A stretch of DNA of 64,000 bases from Bradyrhizobium forestalis (lineage in GTDB: Bacteria; Pseudomonadota; Alphaproteobacteria; Rhizobiales; Xanthobacteraceae). The position numbers and the translations under genes were made by a program. A model generated the notes under the pieces. That model had not been told where the DNA came from and searched no databases. It was given only the letters and a program-made list of their open reading frames with translations. Shown piece after piece: positions 54,061 to 63,450 of the stretch. The stretch spans positions 62,001 to 126,000 of the forward strand of contig NZ_PGVG01000018.1 in NCBI RefSeq assembly GCF_002795245.1. The letters run 5' to 3'. Position 1 is the stretch's first letter. The number at the start of each line of letters is the position of its first letter.

Positions 54061-55094
54061 GGCACGTTCCTCGGTTCGATCTGCGCCTCGATATGGAAGC
54101 GCTCGCCGGGATCGGAGGAGCTGCGCGTAGTCGGAGCGTAGAAGGTCGCGCGGGTGAAATGCTGGGACTGCTCGATCAAGGGGATCAGCGAGGGCGCATC
54201 GCGCGTGATGCCGCCGATCTGGAGCTTGTTGCCCGAAAGATGCAGCTCGGTGACGTAGGTATGATCCGGCAATACCCGGCTCAGCGATTCCAGCACGATC
54301 ACGCTCGCCGGCGTCTCGTATTTGCGGCGCTCGAGCAGCGCGAGCGGCGAGCGCTCGCCGGTCTCGCTGCCGCGGAGCGCGGCGCGGCGCTGGGCGATCT
54401 GCCGTTCGAGCTCCCTCTCCTGCGCGCCGAGGCTGTCGGCCAGGTAGCTTGCTGCGACCGACCCGATCACTGCAGCCACGGCGGCGAGGGCCAGCACCGC
54501 TTGCAGTACCCGGCTCAACCGGACCGGGTCTGCCGCGCCGCGCGATCTCTGCTCAAACACCTTGATGCGCCCACCCGCGGCCACCTCCGTCGCGATCGCA
54601 ACCGCCGACGGATGGAAGGGCGACACCGCCTCGACATAGCTCACCGCCAGCTTGCGCGGCGCCGCCGCGATCTCCGTGGTGATGCCGTCGCTGCCATGCG
54701 CCACCGGAGCGCTGCAGCCGAATACGGCCTCGCTCGCGCTCCACGGCGTCAGCCGGTCGATCTGGGCCCGCACGATGCCGTCGAGGAAATCGGCCGCGCG
54801 CGCTGGAAGCTCCAGGGGGCGGAACAGGAAGCGCGACGGCCGCAGCACGATCTCGACGCGACTGCCCCGCACGATCTGCGCGAGGTCGGCGCTCGCGAAC
54901 TTGCCATTCTCGAACACGATCTCCTTCGGAGCGTTCTCCGACCTCGCCGCCTCCAGCGCGAATGCGCCCGCGTCGGTCTCGACCAGCCTCACCACGCGCG
55001 GCGCCGCCACCCGCTCCAGGGCGGCAACGATCGTGCCGGCCACGGTGCCGGTCCAGGCATCGAGGATGGCGCGAAGAGAATCGAGCGAGCTCAT
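54057..55094 (-). CDS. gspL: T2SS platform protein GspL (PilN-like C-terminus)
   Basis: The protein has 345 residues. The N-terminal cytoplasmic part resembles the actin-like GspL/PilM fold. A membrane helix near residue 215 (LAAVAAVIGSVAASYLA) is followed by a coiled region. The C-terminal periplasmic domain (TYVTELHLSGNKLQIGGIT) matches PilN. The ATG lies one base after the gspK stop on the leftward strand. GspL should link the GspE ATPase to the membrane platform. Confidence 0.82.
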   Translation of the reverse strand: MSSLDSLRAILDAWTGTVAGTIVAALERVAAPRVVRLVETDAGAFALEAARSENAPKEIVFENGKFASADLAQIVRGSRVEIVLRPSRFLFRPLELPARAADFLDGIVRAQIDRLTPWSASEAVFGCSAPVAHGSDGITTEIAAAPRKLAVSYVEAVSPFHPSAVAIATEVAAGGRIKVFEQRSRGAADPVRLSRVLQAVLALAAVAAVIGSVAASYLADSLGAQERELERQIAQRRAALRGSETGERSPLALLERRKYETPASVIVLESLSRVLPDHTYVTELHLSGNKLQIGGITRDAPSLIPLIEQSQHFTRATFYAPTTRSSSDPGERFHIEAQIEPRNVP

Positions 55095-55095
55095 C

Positions 55096-56010
55096 TCACA
55101 GGGGCCTTCCAGCGGAGCCGTCGACGGCGTTGTGCCACGACAATACACGATACGGCTCATCGCCGCTGTCGAGAAGCAGAATGACGATCTCGGCCGAGCT
55201 CCGGTGATGCGACGGCAGCTCGACCGCGACCGTCAGCCGGTACGCCCTCGAGCCCTCGACCGTCGCATTGGCACCGCCGGCGAGCCCGACCAGGGCGCGC
55301 GGATCGACATTGGCGTCGGCGCGATCGCGCAGGACCTGTTGCAGCCTCTCGGGGGTCATGTCCGGCAGCGCGGCCACCACCTGCGGCGCGGCATCGAGCA
55401 CGTTCACGGTCCGCATGTTGCTGAACACGGTGACGAAAGGCAGCACCCGCTCCACGACGGCTGCTGGAATGCCGCGAACGAGCCAGAGCTCGTCGCTATG
55501 CGGAAACGGCGCGTGGCGCGGCAAATAGGGCGCGCCAATCGTGCGGTAGTAGGAATCCTCCGGATTATCCTGACCGGGCTCGGCCGACGAGCGCCATGCG
55601 AGAATCCGGTCGGCATAGACGGGTGCGTCCGCAGCGGAAACACCGAGCGCCGTCATCAGCCCCGCGAGCATCGGCTTCGGCGCCATATTGAGATCGACGC
55701 GCGCAGCCTCCGAGCGGAACGTCACGCTCACCCGGCCGGCGCCGACGCGGGCATTGAAGGTGCCGCTGGTCGGGCGCACCGCCTCGTTCTGCGCCGTCAG
55801 TCGGTAGGCTGCAAGTTCGATCCCGGCGCTCACCAGCGCGTCGGCCTGCAACCTGTCGGCATTGACGGCGACCGTGACCGCCGTGTTGGTAACATAGGTC
55901 AGGTAGATCAGCGCGAGCGCCGCCAGCGCCGCCAGCATCCAGAGCACCGCGACAACGATGAAGCCGCGGCCGTCGCGAAGCGTCGCATGGTCGTGCCTTG
56001 CTCCGCTCAA
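55096..56010 (-). CDS. gspK: T2SS minor pseudopilin GspK
   Basis: This 304-residue protein has a prepilin-like start: a short basic leader, then GFIVVAVLWMLAALAALALI, and a large globular domain with SEAARVDLNMAPKPMLAG, typical of GspK. The likely start is TTG at 56,010 in a TTGA overlap with gspJ; no in-frame ATG is available before the helix. GspK forms the pseudopilus tip with GspI and GspJ. Confidence 0.83.
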   Translation of the reverse strand: MSGARHDHATLRDGRGFIVVAVLWMLAALAALALIYLTYVTNTAVTVAVNADRLQADALVSAGIELAAYRLTAQNEAVRPTSGTFNARVGAGRVSVTFRSEAARVDLNMAPKPMLAGLMTALGVSAADAPVYADRILAWRSSAEPGQDNPEDSYYRTIGAPYLPRHAPFPHSDELWLVRGIPAAVVERVLPFVTVFSNMRTVNVLDAAPQVVAALPDMTPERLQQVLRDRADANVDPRALVGLAGGANATVEGSRAYRLTVAVELPSHHRSSAEIVILLLDSGDEPYRVLSWHNAVDGSAGRPL

Positions 56011-56711
56011 AGCTGCTGCTCCTCTTTCTCCGCCTGCTGCGGCCGGGTCCGCGCCGTCACGCAATTCGACGGAATCTTGGCGCGCGCACATTCGGCCGGC
56101 GCCGTGATGCGCGGGACCACTGCGCCCGAGACCGCGAGCACCTGCCCGGTCGCGCTGTCCCGCACGGTGATGCGGATGCGATCCGGCAACTGGGGCTGGC
56201 CGCGCCAGGTCGGCTGGTATTGACCGTCAGGTCCGGCGTAGGAAAAGCTGACGCGGAACGGCGCCCGGATCAGCACGACCTGATCGACGAAGCGGATCTG
56301 CCCGTCGGTCGGCATCGGTTGGAACGGCGCGCGCTCGCGCACCAGCGCGAGCCCCTGCGCGTCGGCCTTTTCGATCAGGCGGACGAATTCGAGCCCAGGA
56401 CGAGCGCTCGGGCCGAGTGCCGTGCGCAGAAAGGTCACCGACAATCCGGCGCCGTCGAACAGGGGCACCTTGGCGTCGCCGTTGACGGTGATCTGCTCGG
56501 CGACCGAGAGGTCGGCGACGATGCGGTCTAGCCCGGTCGCAAGCCGCTCGGCCCGCTGCACGCGGGCGATGCCGCGATTCCAGTTCGGCAGCCATTGCGC
56601 CGTGACCGTCGCCAGCGCCGCCAGGATGACGGTCATCAGCAGCGTTGCCAGAAGCACTTCGAGCAGGGTGAAGCCGGCCTCATCGGCCGGCGCGCGGCGC
56701 AGGCGTTTCAT
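56007..56711 (-). CDS. gspJ: T2SS minor pseudopilin GspJ
   Basis: This 234-residue protein has the prepilin cleavage motif AGFTLLEVLLATLLMTVIL, with cleavage after the glycine. The globular domain and length fit GspJ. An unusual basic, Gln/Glu-rich tail (RPQQAEKEEQQL) ends the protein. It overlaps gspI by 4 bases upstream and gspK by 4 downstream. Confidence 0.85.
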   Translation of the reverse strand: MKRLRRAPADEAGFTLLEVLLATLLMTVILAALATVTAQWLPNWNRGIARVQRAERLATGLDRIVADLSVAEQITVNGDAKVPLFDGAGLSVTFLRTALGPSARPGLEFVRLIEKADAQGLALVRERAPFQPMPTDGQIRFVDQVVLIRAPFRVSFSYAGPDGQYQPTWRGQPQLPDRIRITVRDSATGQVLAVSGAVVPRITAPAECARAKIPSNCVTARTRPQQAEKEEQQL

Positions 56712-57103
56712 TGCGCCGCCCTCGGTACCAGCTTCACCGTCGTGATCTGGATCGCAGCTCCGTCGCCGCGCTGGAGCCGCAGGTTGACGGCCAGCGGCAC
56801 GAAGCGGTCGGTGGCGGAATCGCCGCCCGCCACGCGCATCGGCGCGACATCAATCCGCCAGCGGCTGCCGGCCAGTTCGCCGCTCCGCCGGCCGGGTTTC
56901 AGCAAAGAGCGCGCCGGCAAATCCGCAAGCAGGGTCTCGGCCGTGCCCGCTAGCGCCAGATGCTGATCGATCGAACGCGTGCCCTTCGCCGTCGTGGCGA
57001 TGACCGAGCCGATCGTTCCGAGCACGACTGCGATGATCGCGAGCGCAACCAGCGCCTCGATCAGGGTGAAGCCGGCGGCATCAGAGCAGCTTCTGCGGGA
57101 CAA
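56708..57103 (-). CDS. gspI: T2SS minor pseudopilin GspI
   Basis: This 131-residue protein has AAGFTLIEALVALAIIAVVL, the type IV prepilin cleavage and helix motif, followed by a small domain of GspI size (SRWRIDVAPMRVAGG). It is expected to join GspJ and GspK in the pseudopilus tip. It overlaps gspH by 23 bases and gspJ by 4. Confidence 0.85.
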   Translation of the reverse strand: MSRRSCSDAAGFTLIEALVALAIIAVVLGTIGSVIATTAKGTRSIDQHLALAGTAETLLADLPARSLLKPGRRSGELAGSRWRIDVAPMRVAGGDSATDRFVPLAVNLRLQRGDGAAIQITTVKLVPRAAQ

Positions 57104-57575
57104 TCTCGACGCCTCCGGTCAGCCAATTGACCCGCACCTCGTACCCCATGCCGGGCCGCGCCAGTGCAATCACCCCGCCGCACGACATGCCTGACGGAAA
57201 GAAATCGATCGATCGCCCCGTCGTCCGGTCGGCACAGCGCGCGGCCAGCATCGCTTGCACCACAACGTCGTCGGGCAGGCGGATGGTCCGCCCGGTGACG
57301 CCGGAACGGATCGCGCGCGCCTCCGCGTCCACGTGGGTCGTCACCCTGGTTTGCCGGCGCAGCGCCGCGTTGCGGTCGGCCTTCAGCAGCGCCGCGGTCT
57401 CGACCGCGTAGCTCTCCAGCCTGGCGCGCGTCGTCGAGTGCGGGATCGCCGGCAGGATGATCGCCGCGAACAGGCCGATGATCGCAAGCACGCACAGGAT
57501 CTCGATCAGCGCAAAGCCGCGCGCCTCGCGAATGCCGTCAGCGCGCGCCGCTGACAATGTCGGCCGCCGTTCCAC
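57081..57575 (-). CDS. gspH: T2SS pseudopilin GspH
   Basis: This 164-residue protein has ARGFALIEILCVLAIIGLF, a prepilin motif with Ala-Leu-Ile in place of Thr-Leu-Val. The globular domain (TGRSIDFFPSGMSCGGVI) is typical of GspH. GTG at 57,575 is favoured by AGGAGG six bases upstream, although this makes it overlap gspG by 38 bases. TTG at 57,557 is an alternative. Confidence 0.83.
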   Translation of the reverse strand: MERRPTLSAARADGIREARGFALIEILCVLAIIGLFAAIILPAIPHSTTRARLESYAVETAALLKADRNAALRRQTRVTTHVDAEARAIRSGVTGRTIRLPDDVVVQAMLAARCADRTTGRSIDFFPSGMSCGGVIALARPGMGYEVRVNWLTGGVEIVPQKLL

Positions 57576-57993
57576 CGCCGCCCTCCTGACCGTCCGATCC
57601 CAGCGAGATGATCTCGTAAGGCGCGCTCGCGCCCGGCGAACGATAGACGTAGAGGTGCCCCCAGGGATCGTTAGGCACCACGCCGCCGCGCAAATATGGC
57701 CCGTTCCAGCCGGCCTGATTGTTGCTGCGGGTCAGCGCGGAGAGCCCTTCGTTCGAAGTGGGGTAACGGCCGAGATCGAGAAAGTAGAGATCGAGCGCGC
57801 TGGAAAAACTCTCGATCTGGATCTTCGCCGCCTTCGCCTTGGACTCGCTGAGATAGTTCAGCACGCGCGGGCCGACCAGCGCCATGATCATGCCGATGAT
57901 GGTGATGACGACCAGCATCTCGACCAGGGTGAAGCCCGCCTCCCCTTGCTGCGCGTGCCACCTGCCGCGCTCTGTGCATGGATGTTTGGTCAC
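57538..57993 (-). CDS. gspG: T2SS major pseudopilin GspG
   Basis: This 151-residue protein has EAGFTLVEMLVVITIIGMIM and the classic GspG C-terminus (GRYPTSNEGLSAL, NDPWGHLYVYRSPG, ISLGSDGQEGG). GTG at 57,993 with GGGAGAA about eight bases ahead is the start; a longer frame runs into gspF without a usable signal. GspG subunits build the pseudopilus that pushes substrates through the secretin. Confidence 0.9.
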   Translation of the reverse strand: MTKHPCTERGRWHAQQGEAGFTLVEMLVVITIIGMIMALVGPRVLNYLSESKAKAAKIQIESFSSALDLYFLDLGRYPTSNEGLSALTRSNNQAGWNGPYLRGGVVPNDPWGHLYVYRSPGASAPYEIISLGSDGQEGGGGTAADIVSGAR

Positions 57994-58016
57994 GTCAAGC
58001 TTCTCCCGTTCCCTGC

Positions 58017-59228
58017 CTATCCGACAATCTGGCTCACCGACATCAGGGCCGTCATCACCGACGTGATCAGGCCGCCGACCACCAGCGAGATCGCGATGAT
58101 GGCCGCCGGTCCCGCGATGCCGACGGCGCGGTCCAGCGTACGCTGCAATTTGGCCTCGTAGAATTCGGCGACACGCCCGGACAGCATCGGCAATTGCCCG
58201 GTCTCGTCGCCGAGCCTGAGCATGCGCACCGCCATCGCCGGCAGCGCCTCCGTTTCGGCGAGCGCATCCGATAGCTTCGAGCCGTGGCGGACGCGGTCGG
58301 CGGCATCGCTCCAGACCGCGGACGAGCCGGTCGTCGCCATCATGTCGACGAGGATTCGCAGCGTGATGGTGAGATTGACGCCGCTGCCGAGCAGCAGGCC
58401 GAGATTGCGACAGAACAGCGCCGTGCGGTACGCGCTCATCACGTTGCGGATCGCCGGCAGCCGCGTGATCGCGTTGGTGACGCCGCGGCGGACTCGCTCC
58501 TGCCGCAGCAAGAGCCACACCGCCGCGATGACGGCCGCGAGCGCGGCCAGCACCGCATCGGAATTGCCGCGCAGGAGGGTCGAGATGTTAAGGAAAGCGC
58601 CGACGACCGGATCGATCTTGGCGCCGAAATCCTGCAACACGGATGCGAACTGCGGCAGCACGAAGGTGAGGAAGAACAGCAGCACGCAGCCGGCCGCGCC
58701 GAGCACGAACAGGGGATAGCGGATTGCGTCCGACAGCCGCTGTCTCAGCGCCTCGCTGCGCGTGCGCTCCCCGGCCAGCACCTCCAGCACCTGATCGAGA
58801 GATCCCGAGGCCTCGCCGACCCGCACCAGCGCGACATACATCGGCGGAAACAGCCCCTCGTGCCGCGCCAGCGCTTCGGCAAAGCTCTCGCCCGAGACGA
58901 CGCGCGAGCGGATGTCGGCAACAATCGGACGCAGCCGGCCGAAATCTGGATCGGCCGCAAGCAGCTCCAATCCGTCATTGATGCGGGCGCCCGCCCGCAG
59001 CAGCAACGCAAGGTCGCGGGTGAAGATGGTGACGTCCTCTGGCCTCGGCCTGTTGAAGAGGCTGAACACACGGCCCGCCGAGCCGCCCTCTTCCGGAGTG
59101 ACATTGTCGACCAGCACGAGCCCGAGCCGCTCGATCCGCTGTGCGACATCGCCCGGCCCGGGCGCGGCGATGGCGCCGGAGACCAGTTCGCCGTTGGCGT
59201 TGAGCGCGCGGTAGCGATAATTCGGCAT
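58017..59228 (-). CDS. gspF: T2SS inner-membrane platform protein GspF
   Basis: This 403-residue protein starts MPNYRYRALNANGELVSG, as GspF proteins do. It has two T2SSF domains, the first containing FTRDLALLLRAGARINDGLE and the second containing FCRNLGLLLGSGVNLTITL. Membrane helices lie between and after them. It links the GspE ATPase to the pseudopilus. It lies five bases after gspE in the same leftward operon. Confidence 0.9.
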   Translation of the reverse strand: MPNYRYRALNANGELVSGAIAAPGPGDVAQRIERLGLVLVDNVTPEEGGSAGRVFSLFNRPRPEDVTIFTRDLALLLRAGARINDGLELLAADPDFGRLRPIVADIRSRVVSGESFAEALARHEGLFPPMYVALVRVGEASGSLDQVLEVLAGERTRSEALRQRLSDAIRYPLFVLGAAGCVLLFFLTFVLPQFASVLQDFGAKIDPVVGAFLNISTLLRGNSDAVLAALAAVIAAVWLLLRQERVRRGVTNAITRLPAIRNVMSAYRTALFCRNLGLLLGSGVNLTITLRILVDMMATTGSSAVWSDAADRVRHGSKLSDALAETEALPAMAVRMLRLGDETGQLPMLSGRVAEFYEAKLQRTLDRAVGIAGPAAIIAISLVVGGLITSVMTALMSVSQIVG

Positions 59229-59233
59229 GGGCG

Positions 59234-60931
59234 TCAGCGCACCGTCGTGACGCGGAAGACCTCGGGCACGGTGGTGAGCCCGGCCCGGCATTTGGCGACC
59301 GCATCCTCCAGCATCGTCGTCATGCCGCCCCGCATCGCGGCGGCGTCGATCGAATGGGAGTCGGTCTGCGGCCCGACCAGCGCGCGTACCTCGTCGGACA
59401 TTTCGAGGATCTCGAACACGCCGTTGCGGCCGCGATAGCCGGTGCCGCCGCAGCGTTCGCAGCCGGCGGCCTCGTGCACGACTTCGCCGCATCTGAAGCC
59501 GATCACCGCGAGGCGCGGGTCCTTGGCGAGATCGGCCTCGGTCAATGCATGCGGCACCTTGCAGCGGTCGCAGAGCACGCGCACCAGGCGCTGCGCCACC
59601 ACCGCGCGCAGCGTCGACTTCAGCAGGAAGCCCTCGATGCCGAGATCGATCAGGCGCGGCACGGCAGCGGCCGCAGTCTCGGTGTGTAGCGTCGTCAGGA
59701 CGAGATGGCCGGTGAGAGCCGCGTGAATCGCGATATGCGCCGTCTCGGCGTCGCGGACCTCGCCGACCATGATGACGTCGGGGTCCTGGCGGACGAAGGC
59801 GCGCATGGCAGAGGCGAAGGTCAGCCCGATCGACGGCTTGACCTGGGACTGGTTGATGCCGGGGATCTCGTATTCGACGGGATCCTCGATGGTGAGGATC
59901 TTTCGCGTGGGCTCGTTGAGGATCGACAGCATGGTGGCGAGCGTCGTGGTCTTGCCGCTGCCGGTCGGGCCCGTCACGACGATCATGCCGTGCGGCATCG
60001 CCAAGAGGCGCGTCATCACGCTCTCGTCGCGTGCGGACAAGCCAAGCTTGCTCATCTCCAAGAGGCCGCGGTCTCGCGGCAGCAGGCGGATGACGGCGCT
60101 CTCGCCATGTTGCGTCGGCATGGTCGCGACACGGACGTCGATCTCGTTGCGCCCGACGCGAACGCGGGCGGCGCCGTCCTGCGGCAGGCGCCGTTCCGCG
60201 ATGTTGAGGCTGGCGAGAATCTTGATGCGCGAGATCAGCGCCTGCGGCGGAATGCCGTGCGGCGGCGGCAGCGCACGCAACAGGCCGTCGACGCGCATGC
60301 GCACGGCAAGCCCTGCGCGGAACGGCTCGACGTGGATGTCGCTGGCACGCAAATCCACCGCGCGCTCCAGGAGATCGTTGAGAGCGCGCACCACCGGCGC
60401 GCCGCTGGCGAGATCGCGTAGGCTCTCGATGTCGTCGTCGGACTGCTGCGCGACGCTCCTGCCGCTTCGCTCGGCATTTGCGTCATCGGCATCGTCGCGT
60501 TGATCGAGGACCGTGGTGATATCCTCGTATGAGGCCACGACGACATCGACCGGCGCTCCGAACACGATTTCGGCGGCGCGAATGGCCGCCCTGTCGGAGG
60601 GGTCGGCGACAGCCAGCCGGACAACGTCGTTCGGCGTGCCGAAAGGAAAGATGGTGGATTCACGCAGAAAACGGCGCGAGAAGCCGTCGAGGCGAGGCGT
60701 GGCCGCAAGCAGTTGCGGAAGGCTCAGCCGCGGCAGACCAAAATGATCGGAGACTTCATCTGCAAATTCGGCCGCGGAAAGATCGGTGGCCTCCCACAAT
60801 TCACGCAAGGGGCGCGTGAGCGCGGGGCTGGCCGACTTGTCGAGATGGGCATGCGCCCGCACCGGCAATGAGTATTTTTCCAGGAGGTGCTGCCGAAAGC
60901 TATCTGCGGAGCGGTCGCGCATCGCATTCAC
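59234..60931 (-). CDS. gspE: T2SS ATPase GspE
   Basis: This 565-residue ATPase has the Walker A motif GPTGSGKTTT near residue 325, the Asp box TIEDPVEYEIP, the Walker B region DPDVIMVGEVRDAETA and HLVLTTLHTE. A zinc-binding cysteine quartet (CDRCK and CERCGGTGY) lies near residues 450-495, as in GspE and PilB. The start is uncertain: GTG at 60,931 has AAGG eight bases ahead, ATG at 60,922 is close, and TTG at 60,961 lacks a signal. It is the first gene of the leftward T2SS operon. Confidence 0.92.
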   Translation of the reverse strand: MNAMRDRSADSFRQHLLEKYSLPVRAHAHLDKSASPALTRPLRELWEATDLSAAEFADEVSDHFGLPRLSLPQLLAATPRLDGFSRRFLRESTIFPFGTPNDVVRLAVADPSDRAAIRAAEIVFGAPVDVVVASYEDITTVLDQRDDADDANAERSGRSVAQQSDDDIESLRDLASGAPVVRALNDLLERAVDLRASDIHVEPFRAGLAVRMRVDGLLRALPPPHGIPPQALISRIKILASLNIAERRLPQDGAARVRVGRNEIDVRVATMPTQHGESAVIRLLPRDRGLLEMSKLGLSARDESVMTRLLAMPHGMIVVTGPTGSGKTTTLATMLSILNEPTRKILTIEDPVEYEIPGINQSQVKPSIGLTFASAMRAFVRQDPDVIMVGEVRDAETAHIAIHAALTGHLVLTTLHTETAAAAVPRLIDLGIEGFLLKSTLRAVVAQRLVRVLCDRCKVPHALTEADLAKDPRLAVIGFRCGEVVHEAAGCERCGGTGYRGRNGVFEILEMSDEVRALVGPQTDSHSIDAAAMRGGMTTMLEDAVAKCRAGLTTVPEVFRVTTVR

Positions 60932-60991
60932 AGCGTTGACCTTGTTACCTGAAAGCAACAACTTCGGCGGGTGACGGCAGGCCCTTTGTCC

Positions 60992-61019
60992 TTGACTTAT
61001 TTCTTAGCAAAAACATAAT
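60992..61019 (+). promoter_or_regulatory. Candidate gspD promoter
   Basis: TTGACT (60,992-60,997) and CATAAT (61,014-61,019) are separated by 16 bases, a good sigma-70-like pair. They lie 43 bases ahead of the gspD start in an AT-rich divergent region. On the other strand TTGCGC (61,029-61,024) and TAAGAA (61,006-61,001), 17 bases apart, could drive gspE, so the two promoters would overlap. Confidence 0.55.
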
Positions 61020-61023
61020 CGTG

Positions 61024-61039
61024 GCGCAAATTATTGCGC
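61024..61039. promoter_or_regulatory. Palindrome between the gspD promoter and start
   Basis: GCGCAA-ATTA-TTGCGC is a perfect inverted repeat four bases after the -10 of the gspD promoter, overlapping the possible gspE -35. A repressor binding here could control both directions of the T2SS locus. Confidence 0.45.
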
Positions 61040-61061
61040 GTCCGAACCAAGGGGGGATCGG

Positions 61062-63446
61062 ATGCGATGTCCATTCACTTCCAGTGTTGGCAGGCGTATT
61101 TTGTCCGAGGTGGTTCAGCCGCTCTTACGCCTTCGCGCAGCGTTGTCTGGAACGCTCATCCTGTTGTCGTCGGCCCTGCTGCTCGGCGCCTGCATCGTCA
61201 CCGCCGACCAGTCGATCGAAGCCGACCCGAAAGATCCGCGCGCGCAGGACATTGCCGACAAGGTCCGCTCTCTCGATCTCCAGCCGCGTCAACCTGCGGA
61301 TGCAGGCTCAAATGGCATTGCCCAGGCGAAATCGTCGAAGCCGGCGATCTACCTCAGCGACGGTGCAGCGCCGCAAGGCGGCGGGCTCGTCGAACGCGAC
61401 GATGGGGGCGGCAGCGGCTACGACCTCAATTTCGAGAACGCCCCGGTCGCCACCGTCGCAAAGGTCATCCTTGGTGACGTACTCAATGTCGGATACACGA
61501 TCGACCCGCGCGTGCAGGGAACCGTGACGCTGGCCTCGGTGCGGCCGGTGCCCAAGGCGGATGCGCTCTACGTGCTGGAGAACGCGCTGCGCATGTCCGG
61601 TGTCGCGCTGGTCCGCGACCGTACCGGCTATCGGCTGCTGCCGGCGCCGGAAGCCGGCCCCGGCGGCGTCGACCGCTCGGTGAACGCGGCAGCCGGCCAG
61701 GGCATCACGGTGGTGCCGCTGCGCTACGTCTCGGCCCAGAACATCTTCAAGCTGCTCGACGCCTTCGGCGTGAAAGCCCAGGCCATGCGGCCGGACACTG
61801 CCCGCAACACGCTGATCGTCAGCGGCAGCGGCACCGAGCGGGCGACCGCAGTGGACACCATTCTCTCCTTCGACGCCGACTGGATGCGCGGGCAATCGGT
61901 CGGCATCTTCCCGGTGCGAAACTCCACGCCGGAGCCGCTCATTTCCGAGATCGAGAAGATCATGGACTCGGGCGAAGGCGGGCTGAGTCAGAGCGTGATC
62001 AAATTCCAGCCGATCAGCCGTCTCAATTCGATTCTCGTCGTCAGCCAGAAGCCGGAATATCTCAAGCGTGCGCAGACGTGGATCGCGCGGCTCGACCGCT
62101 CCGACACGGACGGCGTGAACCTGAAATCCTATCCGCTGCGCTACGGCAATTCCAAAGCGGTGGTGGCGCTCCTGAACGAGATCCTGTTCAGCCAGAGCGC
62201 ATCCAGCACGTCCTCGCTCGACAATTCCGCGGGGCAGATCTCGCCCGGCTCAGGCATCGCGACGTCCTCGTCCGGGACCAATCCGGTCGCCTCGCTGAGC
62301 GCACTTCCGACCGCAGCCGCGGGCGCCGCGACTCCGGTCACCGGTGTTGCCGGCTCGTCGCTGGCCGCGCGCCCCGCCCCTGCCGCGGCCGGCGTGCCCG
62401 GCCAGGACAACGGCTCCGGCTCGCTGCTCGGCTCAGGCGCGAAACCCGTCAACAATGCGATCCTTCAGAACGTACGGATCACAGCCGACGTCAGCAACAA
62501 CGCGGTGCTGGTCTACGCCAACGCGGAATCGCAACGCATTGTCGAGCAGACGATCCGGCAGATCGACCGGCCGCAGCGCCAGATTGCGATCGAGGCCACG
62601 ATCGCCGAGGTCACGCTGAACGACGCGTTGAACTACGGCGTCCAGTTCTTCATCGCCAGCAAGCACGGCTCTGTCTCCAACGTCATCGGCGGTGTCAGCA
62701 ACAGCGCCGCGATCGGCAGCAACATCGAGCAGCAGACCAGCGCGGTCAACGCCGCCGCCGGCGCACTGCTGGGCCGCGCGCTGCCCGGCTTCAACTTTCT
62801 GATCGGCGCAGAAAACTCCCCGCGCGTGGTGCTCGATGCGCTTCACAACGTCACCACCGTCAAGGTGCTGTCCAACCCGTCGCTGGTCGTGCTGGACAAC
62901 CAGCCGGCGACCTTGCAGGTCGGCGACCAGGTGCCGTTCTCGACCGGCACCGCGACCGTGCTGACCGCGAACAACACCGTCGTCAATACCATCGACTACA
63001 AGAACACCGGCATCATCCTGCGCGTGCTGCCGCGCGCCAATGCCAACGGCAATGTCGTGCTCGACATCGAGCAGGAGATCTCGAGCGTGGCTGCCGGCAG
63101 CACCGGCTCGTTGACGCCGACGATCTCGCAGCGCCGGGTCAAGAGCTCGATCGCGGTGACGAGCGGCCAGACGGTGTTGCTCGCAGGCCTGATCAGCGAG
63201 ACCGAGAACAAGCAGCGCCAGGGCATTCCGATCCTCGATTCCATTCCAGGCGTGGGCGATGCGTTCTCGCACCAGGGCAATACGCGCGCTCGCACCGAGC
63301 TGATCCTGTTCATTCGCCCGACCGTCATCAAGGACGGCGTCGATGCGCACGTCATTGCAGAGGAAATGCGCAGCAAGATGAACAGCCGCCTGGTCGGCAC
63401 CAGCAATCCCGTCGTCACCGTGAGCCCGCCCAAGGCGGCGCGCTAA
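61062..63446 (+). CDS. gspD: T2SS outer-membrane secretin GspD
   Basis: This 794-residue protein has a lipobox LLLGAC, so C44 is probably lipidated. N-domains follow: N0 from YDLNFENAPVATVAKVIL, and N1-N3 to about residue 500. A Ser/Ala/Pro-rich low-complexity insert (about 385-450) lies within N3. The secretin domain has VKVLSNPSLVVLDNQPATLQ and VLLAGLISETENKQRQGIP. It forms the outer-membrane channel. GGGGGG ahead of ATG 61,062 sets the start. It reads opposite to gspE-M. Confidence 0.93.
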   Translation: MRCPFTSSVGRRILSEVVQPLLRLRAALSGTLILLSSALLLGACIVTADQSIEADPKDPRAQDIADKVRSLDLQPRQPADAGSNGIAQAKSSKPAIYLSDGAAPQGGGLVERDDGGGSGYDLNFENAPVATVAKVILGDVLNVGYTIDPRVQGTVTLASVRPVPKADALYVLENALRMSGVALVRDRTGYRLLPAPEAGPGGVDRSVNAAAGQGITVVPLRYVSAQNIFKLLDAFGVKAQAMRPDTARNTLIVSGSGTERATAVDTILSFDADWMRGQSVGIFPVRNSTPEPLISEIEKIMDSGEGGLSQSVIKFQPISRLNSILVVSQKPEYLKRAQTWIARLDRSDTDGVNLKSYPLRYGNSKAVVALLNEILFSQSASSTSSLDNSAGQISPGSGIATSSSGTNPVASLSALPTAAAGAATPVTGVAGSSLAARPAPAAAGVPGQDNGSGSLLGSGAKPVNNAILQNVRITADVSNNAVLVYANAESQRIVEQTIRQIDRPQRQIAIEATIAEVTLNDALNYGVQFFIASKHGSVSNVIGGVSNSAAIGSNIEQQTSAVNAAAGALLGRALPGFNFLIGAENSPRVVLDALHNVTTVKVLSNPSLVVLDNQPATLQVGDQVPFSTGTATVLTANNTVVNTIDYKNTGIILRVLPRANANGNVVLDIEQEISSVAAGSTGSLTPTISQRRVKSSIAVTSGQTVLLAGLISETENKQRQGIPILDSIPGVGDAFSHQGNTRARTELILFIRPTVIKDGVDAHVIAEEMRSKMNSRLVGTSNPVVTVSPPKAAR

Positions 63447-63450
63447 GGAC

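Noticed and set aside
58284..59438. Rightward 384-codon open frame opposite gspF
   Set aside because: It lies opposite a clear GspF gene in a continuous operon and shows only Arg/Gln-rich sequence.
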